Shown here: piece after piece, positions 53,512 through 62,050 of the stretch | Layout: every line of letters starts with the position of its first letter | Numbering within the stretch: position 1 is the stretch's first letter | Origin: Rhizobium sp. ACO-34A | GTDB lineage: Bacteria > Pseudomonadota > Alphaproteobacteria > Rhizobiales > Rhizobiaceae | Assembly (NCBI GenBank): GCA_002600635.1 | Contig: CP021373.1 | Coordinates: forward strand, 248,001-312,000 | Length of the DNA stretch: 64,000 bases | Direction of reading: 5' to 3' | Notes under the pieces: generated by a model | The model's input: the letters and a program-made list of their open reading frames with translations, nothing else | Told to the model about the DNA's origin: nothing | The model's database searches: none | Made by a program: the position numbers and the translations under genes

Positions 53512-53611
53512 CGACAAGGACGCGGCCTCGGAAAACACAGCAGAGAAGGGGGCAGGAACGACGGATCTCTGCCCTCCTGGCAGCCTCCCCCTCTCATGCT
53601 TGCCTGATCAA

Positions 53612-53653
53612 AAATAAAACAAAGCCCGCGTCACCTCATCGGTGGCGCGGGCT
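53612..53653 (-). terminator. Terminator between convergent proV copy 2 and demethylase 2
   Basis: AGCCCGCG-T-CACC / GGTG-G-CGCGGGCT forms a 13-bp stem with one wobble pair and a short loop. On the minus strand it is followed by a U-rich run (TTTGTTTTATTTTT), so it ends the demethylase 2 transcript. It lies between convergent genes. Confidence 0.8.
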
Positions 53654-53705
53654 TCATGATTAGCGACACGCCCGACTGACAGGCGATCTCAAGCCATCCG
53701 GAACG

Positions 53706-55730
53706 TCATGCGACCTCGTTCAATCGGCTGACGTTTCCTGCTGCTGCAATCGCCATTCCGGCGCGTCTTCCCTCGTAAAAAGCGTAGGGAGCCTGTCTTG
53801 GCGCAACGCCATCGCCGATCTCGACGAACGCCACGCCGAGTTCCGCCAGTTCCAGAGCGAGCCAGTTGGCCGCCACATTCGTGGTTGAAAAGACGAGACT
53901 GTCGGCATCGACCACCTCTCTGGCTCCCGTCAGGTGAGAGAGAAGGGTTGCCGAATTGCCTTGCCAGCTTTCGACGCTGGTTTCCGTCCGGAACTGAACC
54001 CCGAGCCTGCTCAGCGTGCGGCGCAGAGGAATATCCGCGGACGTTCGCTGCAGCTCCTTTCCCACCAGTGCATCCGGCGTCACCAGCACGACCTGATGCC
54101 CCTGTTCGGCGAGCTTCCAGGCTGTGCCGCAGCCTTTCCAACCGCCGATTTCGTCCACCAGCACGATGCGGTTGCCGAGCCTTGCCTGACGGGCCATGAC
54201 GCTTTCGGCGGAAAACACGTTTCCCTGCTCGATACCTTCGAGCGACGGGCGATCGGGCAGTGCCTTCTGAAATCCGGTGTCCAGCGGCAGGGAACCGGTT
54301 GCCAGGATGACGACGTCGGCACCCATGTCGATGACGTCGGCTCCCTCGATATAGGTGTTCAGGCGGACATCGACGCCGAGCTTTTCGAAGCGGGTTTCGT
54401 ACCAGCGGACAAGATCCAGGATCTGCGCCCGCCGGGGCTGCTCGCCGGCAAGACGGAACGCGCCGCCCAGCCGGTCCGACGCTTCCGCAAGCACGACCCG
54501 ATGTCCCCTTTCCGCCGCCACGCGCGCAGCCTCCAGTCCTGCCGGTCCACCGCCGACCACCAGCACGCTTTGCGGGCGTTCCACAGGCTCGAACCGGTCG
54601 CCGCCCCATTCCGCCTCGCGCCCGACCGATGGATTGATGAGACAGCTGATCCAGTAGTCGCGCGAACGCCTGCCCCAGCACATCTGGTTGCAGGAAAGAC
54701 AGCCGCGAATATCCTCGGGCGTACCAAGTCGCGCCTTGTTGGCAAGATGCGGATCGGCAATCTGGCCGCGGACGATGGAGACCAGATCGGCAGCCCCCTC
54801 GCCGATCGTGATTTCCGCATTCTCAGGTGTCCGGATATGGCTTTCCGACGTCACAAGGGCGTGGGTTACGACCTTCTTCAACCGTGCGGAAAGCTCGGCT
54901 CCCAATCGCTCCGGATAGAGAAAGGTGGGCATCAGACTGCCATAGTCGAAATATCCGCCCGATCCGCAGGTCACGTAGTCGATCAGCCCCTCCTCGTCGA
55001 GGCCCGCGACGATCTCCGTCAACTGGTCGCGGTTGAGAGCCGTCGGACAGCCAGGCTCGTCGCTGACGGTCAGGCCGATGATGAAGTCGGGGCCGCAGGC
55101 GTGTCGTATGCGGCTCAGGATCTCCCTCGAAAACCTGGTTCTGTTCTCGAGGCTGCCGCCCCAGCGATCTTCGCGATGGTTGTAGAACGGCGTCCAGAAC
55201 TGGTCGACCAATCCCCCATAGGCTGCCCACACTTCGACGCCGTCGAAACCTGCCGCCTGACAGCGCCGCGCGGCGGCGACGAAGGCTTCGATGGTTTCCT
55301 CGATTTCCGCCTCGGTCATGGCGTGGGAGCCGTCGCTGTCGTGATAGCTCGGCCCTCCGGACGGCGACCAGTGGGGATGAAACGACAGATCGGAATCGCC
55401 ATGGCTGCCGACGTGATAGAGCTGCTGGACGATGACGGCGCCGTGCCGTTTCACGCTGTCGGTCAGTTTCCGGAATGCCGGGATAACTGAATCGTCGCAT
55501 GCGCGAAAGTTGCCCCGCGTCAGCACCGTCGCCGGATGAACCGGCATGGGCTCGACGACGATCATCGCGGCACCGCCGATCGCCCGTTCGACATAATATG
55601 CGATCGTCTGGTCGCCCGGGAGGCCATCCACGGACATGTTGGCTGTGTGGGCTCCGAAAACGATCCTGTTGCGCAGGGTATGACCGGCAAGCGAGATTTC
55701 GGAGAAAGTCTTGGGAAATGGCGTCGTCAT
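53706..55730 (-). CDS. Flavin/Fe-S demethylase-like oxidoreductase, copy 2
   Basis: 674 residues, same OYE-FMN / Fe-S / FAD-NAD architecture as the gene at 40367 but only distantly similar. Its Fe-S loop is canonical: C344-x2-C347-x3-C351-x11-C363 (CLSCNQMCWG start). FAD/NAD motif VVGGGPAGLEAARVAAERGH. Likely demethylates or reduces a second N-methyl or unsaturated substrate. The ATG at 55730 has only a weak ribosome site. Transcribed after the betaine-binding protein at 55816, probably as one unit. Confidence 0.82.
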   Translation of the reverse strand: MTTPFPKTFSEISLAGHTLRNRIVFGAHTANMSVDGLPGDQTIAYYVERAIGGAAMIVVEPMPVHPATVLTRGNFRACDDSVIPAFRKLTDSVKRHGAVIVQQLYHVGSHGDSDLSFHPHWSPSGGPSYHDSDGSHAMTEAEIEETIEAFVAAARRCQAAGFDGVEVWAAYGGLVDQFWTPFYNHREDRWGGSLENRTRFSREILSRIRHACGPDFIIGLTVSDEPGCPTALNRDQLTEIVAGLDEEGLIDYVTCGSGGYFDYGSLMPTFLYPERLGAELSARLKKVVTHALVTSESHIRTPENAEITIGEGAADLVSIVRGQIADPHLANKARLGTPEDIRGCLSCNQMCWGRRSRDYWISCLINPSVGREAEWGGDRFEPVERPQSVLVVGGGPAGLEAARVAAERGHRVVLAEASDRLGGAFRLAGEQPRRAQILDLVRWYETRFEKLGVDVRLNTYIEGADVIDMGADVVILATGSLPLDTGFQKALPDRPSLEGIEQGNVFSAESVMARQARLGNRIVLVDEIGGWKGCGTAWKLAEQGHQVVLVTPDALVGKELQRTSADIPLRRTLSRLGVQFRTETSVESWQGNSATLLSHLTGAREVVDADSLVFSTTNVAANWLALELAELGVAFVEIGDGVAPRQAPYAFYEGRRAGMAIAAAGNVSRLNEVA

Positions 55731-55815
55731 GTTGAAACCCGATAGGATGCGGGGCCGGAAGTGGCCGGAAACGAAGTGAAACGGCGGGCTCCCGGGAGCC
55801 CGCCGCAAGGATGGA

Positions 55816-56811
55816 TCAAAGGCCGGCGGAGATCTTCTCGGCCACATCCGCGCCGAGCCATGTTTTCCAGACCTCCGGATGCTCCTTGAAGAAATACCTG
55901 GCGCCGTCCTCACCGCTTGCCTGAGTGTCGGTCATCCAGGCCATGACCGAGCTGACGGTGTCGTTCGTCCAGGACCGCTTGCGCAGATAATCGATGACGC
56001 CGGCGTTCCCGCTCTCGGCCAGCTTCTGCGAGACGAGGGTCACGACGTTATCCTTCGGCCACTCGTTTTTCCGGGGATCGCTGCAATCCGCAACCGTATT
56101 GCAGCGCTTCCATTCCTCGGCGCTGTGCGGGACGCCTGCATCGAGCCGGACCATCGCATATTTCCCGAGGAGCGCGGTCGGCGACCAGTAATAGCCCATC
56201 CATCCCTCCTTGCGCTCATAGGCCTTCGACATCGCTCCGTCCAGACCGGCCTGGGTTCCGGGATCGACCAGCTCGAAACCCTTTGCCGCACCGTCATAGG
56301 CCTTGAAGAGCTGGGCGCTGACGACCGAGCCGCCCGACCCGGACGGGCCGTTGAAGACGGCTCCCTTCGATGCATTCTCCGGAGCCGGAAAAAGCTCCGG
56401 ATGCGCAAGGGCGTCATCGACGGTTCGGATGTCGGGGTGGGCGTCGACGATATACTTCGGCACGTACCAGCCCTGAATGCCGCCGTCGGACAAGGCCGGT
56501 CCGATATTTACAATTCTGTGCTCGTCGGTGCCTCGTTTCACGATCTCCGGCACCAGATCGACCCAGGACTCGCCGGCGATATCGGGCTGCCCCTTTTCGA
56601 CCATCGAGGTGATCGTCGGCACCGTATCTCCGGGCACGAACTCGACCTGACAGCCGAAACCATGTTCAAGAACGAATTTATCGACATTGGCGAGCAATTC
56701 GCCACTTTGCCAGTTCATGTTGGCCACGGTGACCGTTCCGCATTCGGCATGCGCGCCGGATGCAAGGCCGGTGACGAGAATGGTTGCCGAGATTGCCAGT
56801 AAGCCTTTCAT
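55816..56811 (-). CDS. proX: Orphan betaine-type substrate-binding protein
   Basis: 331 residues, ProX/OpuAC family, clearly diverged from the duplicated pair. Signal MKGLLAISATILVTGLASGAHA; mature start ECGTVTVANMNWQSGELL. Ribosome site AAGGGGAA. No permease or ATPase gene is next to it; it likely delivers to the ProWV copies elsewhere in the island. Same operon as the second demethylase, divergent from a GlxA-type regulator. Confidence 0.9.
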   Translation of the reverse strand: MKGLLAISATILVTGLASGAHAECGTVTVANMNWQSGELLANVDKFVLEHGFGCQVEFVPGDTVPTITSMVEKGQPDIAGESWVDLVPEIVKRGTDEHRIVNIGPALSDGGIQGWYVPKYIVDAHPDIRTVDDALAHPELFPAPENASKGAVFNGPSGSGGSVVSAQLFKAYDGAAKGFELVDPGTQAGLDGAMSKAYERKEGWMGYYWSPTALLGKYAMVRLDAGVPHSAEEWKRCNTVADCSDPRKNEWPKDNVVTLVSQKLAESGNAGVIDYLRKRSWTNDTVSSVMAWMTDTQASGEDGARYFFKEHPEVWKTWLGADVAEKISAGL

Positions 56812-56936
56812 CGTATTCCCCTTTTTTATAGTGGTGACTTGGTCTCGGCGGCCCGGAGCATTTTTCCGGGTCTTCGGCACAATGCCTCCATGTGCCGGCC
56901 AATGCAGGGGATGGTATTTGCGTCCCGGCTTTGCGT

Positions 56937-56955
56937 ATTGTACGTTTAGGACAAT
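56937..56955. promoter_or_regulatory. Inverted repeat in divergent proX3 / GlxA promoter
   Basis: ATTGT-N9-ACAAT (56937-56955), near the middle of the 171-base divergent region. Candidate binding site for the adjacent GlxA/AraC regulator. Confidence 0.4.
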
Positions 56956-56982
56956 TTCATATACAGTTCGGAGGCTCGCCGC

Positions 56983-58008
56983 TTGCAACGCGACTACTCG
57001 CAGCTGGGACCGAGCAAAGCGGCGCCCGAGGTGATCTCGCCATTGCGCGTGGGAATTGTCGTCACGCCGAATTTCACCTTGATGCCGCTGGCCTGCCTCA
57101 CGGATTTCCTCCGGCTTGCGGGCGACGAAGGCGATTTCAGCAGACGGATCTATTGTGACTGGGATCTGCTTTCGCACGATCTCGAGCCCGTGACATCAAG
57201 CTGCGGGCTGGAGATGAAGCCCACTCGGACTTACCCGGATCCACGAGAATACGATTTCATCGTCGTGCATGGCGGCATCCTTCACGGAGACCACAGGACC
57301 CCGCGGGAGCTTTATGATTTCATCGTCGAGGCAGCCCGCCTCGGCGTGCCCGTGGCCGGCAATTGCTCGGGCAGCTTCCTGTTGGCGGAAGCGGGGCTGC
57401 TGTCGGGAAAGAGATGCGCGGTCCACTTCTCGCTCGCGGGACCGTTGAGGCAGAATTTTCCGGATATCATTCCGATTACGGACGTGCCGGTGGTCGCCGA
57501 CGGAAATATCATAACCTGTCCCGGCGGACTGGCATCGATAAAGCTCGCCATGTACCTCGTATCGGGCGCCTGCGGGGAATCCCGGGCGCACAAGGCCGTC
57601 CACTACCTGCTCGGTGACCACGGCTTTGAGAAGGAAGGCACGATCGAGCAGCAGGATCTCGGCATGAAGTGCGAAGACCGTCGCGTGGTGAATGCGATCG
57701 GCCTCATGCGACAGAAGATGTACGAACTCTGTTCGATCGCCGAGATCGCGGCTGGCGTCGGCACCTCTGAACGGGAATTATCCAGGCTCTTCCAGAAACA
57801 CCTGAAGGTCGCGCCAAGCCAGTATTGGCGACAGATGCGTCTGAGAGCCGCCAAATGGATGGTTCTCAACAGCGATCGCTCCATAGCCCAGATCGCCTAT
57901 GAATGCGGGTTCACGGACTGCGCGCATCTGGTGAACTGGTTCAGGCGCATCTACCATGTGACACCGGCAAAGCTTCGGCGATCGCATCGGCAGCTCGGGA
58001 TCCGCTGA
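56983..58008 (+). CDS. GlxA-family (GbdR-like) AraC regulator 1
   Basis: 341 residues from a TTG start with GGAGG 8 bases upstream. N-terminal DJ-1/PfpI-like domain (VVTPNFTLMPLACLTDFLRL; AGNCSGSFLLAEAGLL with a Cys in the nucleophile position) and a C-terminal AraC HTH (AEIAAGVGTSERELSRLFQKHL; ECGFTDCAHLVNWFRRIYHVTP). GbdR, SouR and CdhR of this family sense betaine, sarcosine or carnitine in Pseudomonas, which fits the context. Divergent from the orphan proX and the demethylase. Confidence 0.9.
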   Translation: MQRDYSQLGPSKAAPEVISPLRVGIVVTPNFTLMPLACLTDFLRLAGDEGDFSRRIYCDWDLLSHDLEPVTSSCGLEMKPTRTYPDPREYDFIVVHGGILHGDHRTPRELYDFIVEAARLGVPVAGNCSGSFLLAEAGLLSGKRCAVHFSLAGPLRQNFPDIIPITDVPVVADGNIITCPGGLASIKLAMYLVSGACGESRAHKAVHYLLGDHGFEKEGTIEQQDLGMKCEDRRVVNAIGLMRQKMYELCSIAEIAAGVGTSERELSRLFQKHLKVAPSQYWRQMRLRAAKWMVLNSDRSIAQIAYECGFTDCAHLVNWFRRIYHVTPAKLRRSHRQLGIR

Positions 58009-58157
58009 CCTCCATCGGCAAAGCCGGCACAAGCATGCAATAGCGCCCCGGCACGGCACGCTCCTCCTCTTTACTCGATAAGCGCACGCATCACCCATGG
58101 GCGCCTCCCCGACGACCGGAGGCGCCAGGGACGGCTCGATCTTCATTATTTTTATTG

Positions 58158-58172
58158 TAGACATATTGTCTA
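58158..58172. promoter_or_regulatory. Candidate GntR operator before second DapA-family gene
   Basis: TAGACA-TAT-TGTCTA, a perfect 6-3-6 inverted repeat, with a further arm ATGTCTAC at 58188-58195. Core matches sites beside the GntR gene (47893-47911 and 48003-48030). Located 90 bases upstream of the gene at 58265. Confidence 0.5.
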
Positions 58173-58264
58173 TTATAGAGCTACAACATGTCTACTTCGG
58201 TGGGCGAGGCAAGATCGTCAGCGATCCGGGGTGGGCCGAACGGAAAAATCCTAGGAGGAATTCC

Positions 58265-59170
58265 ATGAACTTTGACGGTATCTACACACCCGTCATAACG
58301 CCGCATCGCGCGGACGGAGCGATCGACCGGGACGCGTTCGCGCGGATGATCGAGCATCTGGTCGCATCCGGAGTGCACGGCATCATCAACGGTGGCTCGA
58401 CGGGCGAATATTATGCCCAGTCCATGGACGAGCGCATCGAGATGGCCGGGTTTGCGAAGGAGATTATCGGCGATCGCGTGCCGCTGGTGATCGGCACCGT
58501 CGCCATTCGTCTTGAGGATTCCATCACCATGGCGGAGACGGCAGCGAAGATCGGCGCCTCCGCCATCCTGGTGGGGTCTCCCCCCTATTCCGTTCCGACC
58601 GAGCGTGAAAATGCTCTCAACGCGCTGGCTATCGACCGCGCCGCCGATCTGCCCATCATGCTCTACAACTATCCCGGCCGCATGGGCATCAACATGGGCG
58701 AAGAGTTCCTCGATCGCGTCGGCCGCAGCCGGAACTTCTCCGCGATCAAGGAAAGCTCGGGCGATATCAATCGCGTCCATCTGCTGGCCCGCGACTACCC
58801 GCATATCCAGATGTCATGCGGCATGGACGATCAAGCGCTGGAGTTCTTCGCCTGGGGCGCGCGCAGCTGGGTCTGTGGCGGCTCCAACTTCCTGCCCGCC
58901 GAACACATCGCGCTCTACAGGGCATGCGTGATCGAAGGCGATTTCACGAAGGGGCGCCGGATCATGTCCGCAATGATGCCGCTGATGCGGGTCCTCGAGC
59001 AGGGCGGCAAGTTCATCCAGTGCATCAAGCATGGCTGCGAGATGGACGGCTTCGTCGCCGGCCCTCCGCGCCCTCCGCTGAAACCGTTGAACAAGGACGA
59101 CATGCGTCAGCTGGAACAGGTGGTGCGGGTTCTCAAGCGTACAATCTCAGAAATCGAAGCGGAGGCATGA
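58265..59170 (+). CDS. DapA/HypE-family lyase or deaminase, copy B
   Basis: 301 residues, same TIM-barrel family as the gene at 48135 but diverged. Lys162 in SAIKESSGD, Tyr134 in MLYNYPGRMG, and the GGSTGEYY loop near the N-terminus (typical G-x-T-G-E). Start has a perfect GGAGG ribosome site. First of an operon with an aldehyde dehydrogenase (1-base gap) and an FAD oxidoreductase; the set matches the hydroxyproline route in which a deaminase gives 2-oxoglutarate semialdehyde that is then oxidised. Assignment inferred. Confidence 0.85.
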   Translation: MNFDGIYTPVITPHRADGAIDRDAFARMIEHLVASGVHGIINGGSTGEYYAQSMDERIEMAGFAKEIIGDRVPLVIGTVAIRLEDSITMAETAAKIGASAILVGSPPYSVPTERENALNALAIDRAADLPIMLYNYPGRMGINMGEEFLDRVGRSRNFSAIKESSGDINRVHLLARDYPHIQMSCGMDDQALEFFAWGARSWVCGGSNFLPAEHIALYRACVIEGDFTKGRRIMSAMMPLMRVLEQGGKFIQCIKHGCEMDGFVAGPPRPPLKPLNKDDMRQLEQVVRVLKRTISEIEAEA

Positions 59171-59171
59171 C

Positions 59172-60671
59172 ATGGGTGATCTTCTGACGCATGACGAATA
59201 CAAGGCTATCGCCGCCGGCCTGGAGTTTCCCACGCAAGCCTTCATCAATGGCGGCTTCCGGCCCGCGATTTCCGGCAAGACGTTCGAGACCGTCAACCCG
59301 GCGACGGGAGATGTGCTGGCCAAGGTCGCCGCGTGCGGGCCGGAGGATGTCGACTTCGCCGTCGGCAAGGCCCGCGATGCCTTCGAGGATGGACGCTGGT
59401 CGCGGCTGCATCCGTCCGCCCGCAAGGAAATTCTCATTCGTTTTACGAGGCTCCTGAAGCGCAATGCCCGCGAACTCGCGGTGCTTGAAAGCCTCGACAG
59501 CGGCAAGACGATCTACGACTGCGAAAACGTCGATGTTCCGGAAACGATCCATTGCCTGGCGTGGCATGCCGAACTCATCGACAAGATCTACGATCAGGTC
59601 TCCCCGGCTTCCGACAATCACATCGCCATGGTCGTGCGAGAGCCCGTCGGCGTGGTCGGCCTTGTGCTGCCCTGGAATTTCCCGCTGCTGATGCTCGCCT
59701 GGAAGATCGGCCCGGCGCTGGCGGCCGGCAATTCGGTCATCGTCAAACCCGCCAAGGAAACGACGCTGACGGCGTTGCGTGTGGCGGAGCTGTCGATGGA
59801 AGCCGGAATTCCCGCCGGCGTGTTCAACGTTCTGCCCGGCGGCGGTTCCGAGGTCGGCGAACCCCTGGGCAAGCATATGGACGTCGACATGGTGTCCTTC
59901 ACCGGCTCGACGGAAACCGGACGGCGCTTCCCGCGCTATTCGGCCGACTCGAACCTCAAGGAAGTGACGCTCGAAATGGGCGGCAAGAACCCGGCCGTGG
60001 TTCTCGATGACGCCGAGAACATTGATCGCGTTGCCGCCCATATCGTCAATGGCGCTTTCTGGAACATGGGTGAAAACTGCTCGGCCTCCTCGCGGCTGAT
60101 CGTCCAGCGCGGCATCAAGGACGAACTCCTGAAGCGCATGATCGCCCATGCGCGCGAATGGCCGATGGGCGATCCGCTCAATCCGGAAAACCGTGTCGGC
60201 GCTCTGGTGTCCAAATCGCACTTCGACAAGGTGGTCTCATATCTCGACAGGAACCAGAAAGTCCTGCTGGGCGGCAAGGCCGGGGACGGGTTTGTCGAGC
60301 CGACGATCATCGATGTCGCCGACCGCGACGCGAAGGTCGTGCGCGAGGAGGTTTTCGGTCCTGTCCTGTCAGTCCTGACCGTGGACACCTACGAAGAGGC
60401 AATCAGCCTCGCCAACGACACCGAATACGGTCTCGCCGCTTCGATCTACACCGCCAACGCCAAGCGGGCGATCCGCGGCGCACGGGCGATCCGCGCCGGC
60501 ACCGTTACGGTCAATTGCTTTGGCGAAGGTGACATCAGCACGCCCTTCGGCGGGTTCAAGTCATCGGGGTTCGGCGGCCGCGACAACGGCATCCATGCGC
60601 ATGACCAGTACACCCGCATCAAGACGATCTGGATCGACCTGACGGACGATGTCGACGAGGCCGTTTCTTGA
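59172..60671 (+). CDS. NAD(P)+-dependent aldehyde dehydrogenase
   Basis: 499 residues. Active-site residues seen: Asn169 (PWNF), Glu268 (LEMGGKNP), Cys303 (GENCSASS). PuuC/AldH-like subgroup. Here it may oxidise 2-oxoglutarate semialdehyde or the aldehyde from demethylation/oxidation steps. Starts 1 base after the DapA-family stop; its stop TGA overlaps the TTG start of the next gene. Confidence 0.9.
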   Translation: MGDLLTHDEYKAIAAGLEFPTQAFINGGFRPAISGKTFETVNPATGDVLAKVAACGPEDVDFAVGKARDAFEDGRWSRLHPSARKEILIRFTRLLKRNARELAVLESLDSGKTIYDCENVDVPETIHCLAWHAELIDKIYDQVSPASDNHIAMVVREPVGVVGLVLPWNFPLLMLAWKIGPALAAGNSVIVKPAKETTLTALRVAELSMEAGIPAGVFNVLPGGGSEVGEPLGKHMDVDMVSFTGSTETGRRFPRYSADSNLKEVTLEMGGKNPAVVLDDAENIDRVAAHIVNGAFWNMGENCSASSRLIVQRGIKDELLKRMIAHAREWPMGDPLNPENRVGALVSKSHFDKVVSYLDRNQKVLLGGKAGDGFVEPTIIDVADRDAKVVREEVFGPVLSVLTVDTYEEAISLANDTEYGLAASIYTANAKRAIRGARAIRAGTVTVNCFGEGDISTPFGGFKSSGFGGRDNGIHAHDQYTRIKTIWIDLTDDVDEAVS

Positions 60672-62014
60672 GCACACACACGGCCATAAGACTGCCGGTC
60701 CATCGCGGGCCGGCAGCCTGGAGCGCGATCCTCCCCGAGGACGAAAAGCCTCGGTCGGTCGAAAATGACCAGCACGTCGATGTGGCCATAATCGGCGGCG
60801 GGTTCGCCGGTCTTTCGGCAGCCCGCCGCCTTCACCAGATCGACCCGAAACTTCGCATCGCGGTACTCGAGGCCGGTCGACTGGCGGAAGGCGCGTCCGG
60901 CCGGAATTCGGGGTTCATGATCGATCTGCCCCATGACGTCTCCTCGAACGACTACTCCGGCAAGGGGTTGGCGACGGACAAGGAAATGATCGCGCTGAAC
61001 AGGGCGGCCATTTCCTTCGCGCGTTCCAACGTCGAGGAATACGGGATCAATCCGGCCTATTTCGATCCGGCGGGAAAGATCAACGGCGCGGCGGGCGCGG
61101 CCGGGGACGATCGAAACCGCACCTATGCGTCGCATCTCTCGCGTCTGGCCGAGCCCGCCGAAATGCTCGACGCGAAAGCCATGCTGGAGATCACCGGAAG
61201 TCGCCATTACGTGTCGGGGCTTTATACTCCGGGCACCGTCATGCTGCAGCCGGCGGGCTATATCCGCTCTCTCGGCGCAGGCCTGAAGCGCGACGGCATC
61301 GGCGTCTTCGAGCGTTCGCCTGTCCTGAACTTCAATCGCACAGGACTGGCATGGGAGCTGACGACCCCCGGCGGGCGCGTCCGCGCGACCAAGGTCATCA
61401 TGGCCAATAATGGCCATCTTGAAAGCTTCGGCTTCAAGCGCAGAAGGCTGATGCACGTCTTTCTCTACGCTTCGATGACCAAGGAGCTGGATGCGGAGAC
61501 GATCAGCCGGCTCGGCGGTCACTCCCGCTGGGGTATCACGCCATCCGATCCGATGGGCACCACCATGCGCCGGATCGATACCGCCCAGGGCGGAAACCGC
61601 ATCGTCACGCGCACCTGCGCAAGCTATCTCCCCGGAATGCTTCCCTCCGAGGCCGCCGTCGCCCGGGCAGCGCGCATTCACCGCCGGAAGTTTGCCGACC
61701 GCTTTCCCGGCCTCGCAGATATGCCGATGGAATTCAGCTGGGCGGGACATCTGTGCCTGAGCTGGAACGGCGTCTCGGTGATGAGAGAGCTTGAACCCGG
61801 CCTTTATTCCGCATGCTGCGACAACGGTCTCGGCACGGTACGAAGCACGCTGACCGGCATGGGAGCAGCCGACCTCCTGTGCGGGCAGCCGTCTAAGATC
61901 GCGGATCATTTCCTGAGCGAAGACGAACCCACGCGTCTGGCGCCGTCGCCGCTGGACCGGATCGGCGCCAGTCTTTTCCTGGCATGGAAAGAATGGAGAG
62001 CGCGCAGCGAATGA
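60668..62014 (+). CDS. DAO-family FAD-dependent oxidoreductase, copy B
   Basis: 448 residues from a TTG that overlaps the preceding stop codon, with GAGG 7 bases upstream. FAD motif VAIIGGGFAGLSAARRL and GRNSGFMIDLPHDVSS. Paralog of the protein at 49022. The C-terminal active-site region is SWAGHLCLSWNGVSVM, differing from copy A. Together with the DapA-family and aldehyde dehydrogenase genes it forms a three-gene catabolic unit. Confidence 0.9.
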   Translation: MSTHTAIRLPVHRGPAAWSAILPEDEKPRSVENDQHVDVAIIGGGFAGLSAARRLHQIDPKLRIAVLEAGRLAEGASGRNSGFMIDLPHDVSSNDYSGKGLATDKEMIALNRAAISFARSNVEEYGINPAYFDPAGKINGAAGAAGDDRNRTYASHLSRLAEPAEMLDAKAMLEITGSRHYVSGLYTPGTVMLQPAGYIRSLGAGLKRDGIGVFERSPVLNFNRTGLAWELTTPGGRVRATKVIMANNGHLESFGFKRRRLMHVFLYASMTKELDAETISRLGGHSRWGITPSDPMGTTMRRIDTAQGGNRIVTRTCASYLPGMLPSEAAVARAARIHRRKFADRFPGLADMPMEFSWAGHLCLSWNGVSVMRELEPGLYSACCDNGLGTVRSTLTGMGAADLLCGQPSKIADHFLSEDEPTRLAPSPLDRIGASLFLAWKEWRARSE

Positions 62015-62050
62015 TCGAAGTGACCGGAGCGAATACGGCTGGAGCTGTAG

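Larger units (their letters stand above)
50442..53522 (+). repeat. 3,081-bp direct repeat, copy 2 (proXWV cassette)
   Basis: Matches 44034-47114 at a fixed offset with about 13 differences. Between copy-1 positions 44184 and 46336 (about 2.15 kb) no difference was found by eye or by comparing the translated frames; differences cluster in the first 150 and last 780 bases. Placed after the FAD oxidoreductase instead of the TetR/P5C reductase pair. Confidence 0.92.

Noticed and set aside
43900..53700. Composite transposon explaining the duplicated ABC cassette.
   Set aside because: No transposase, terminal inverted repeats or target-site duplication flanks either copy; the repeat ends share only the cassette itself.
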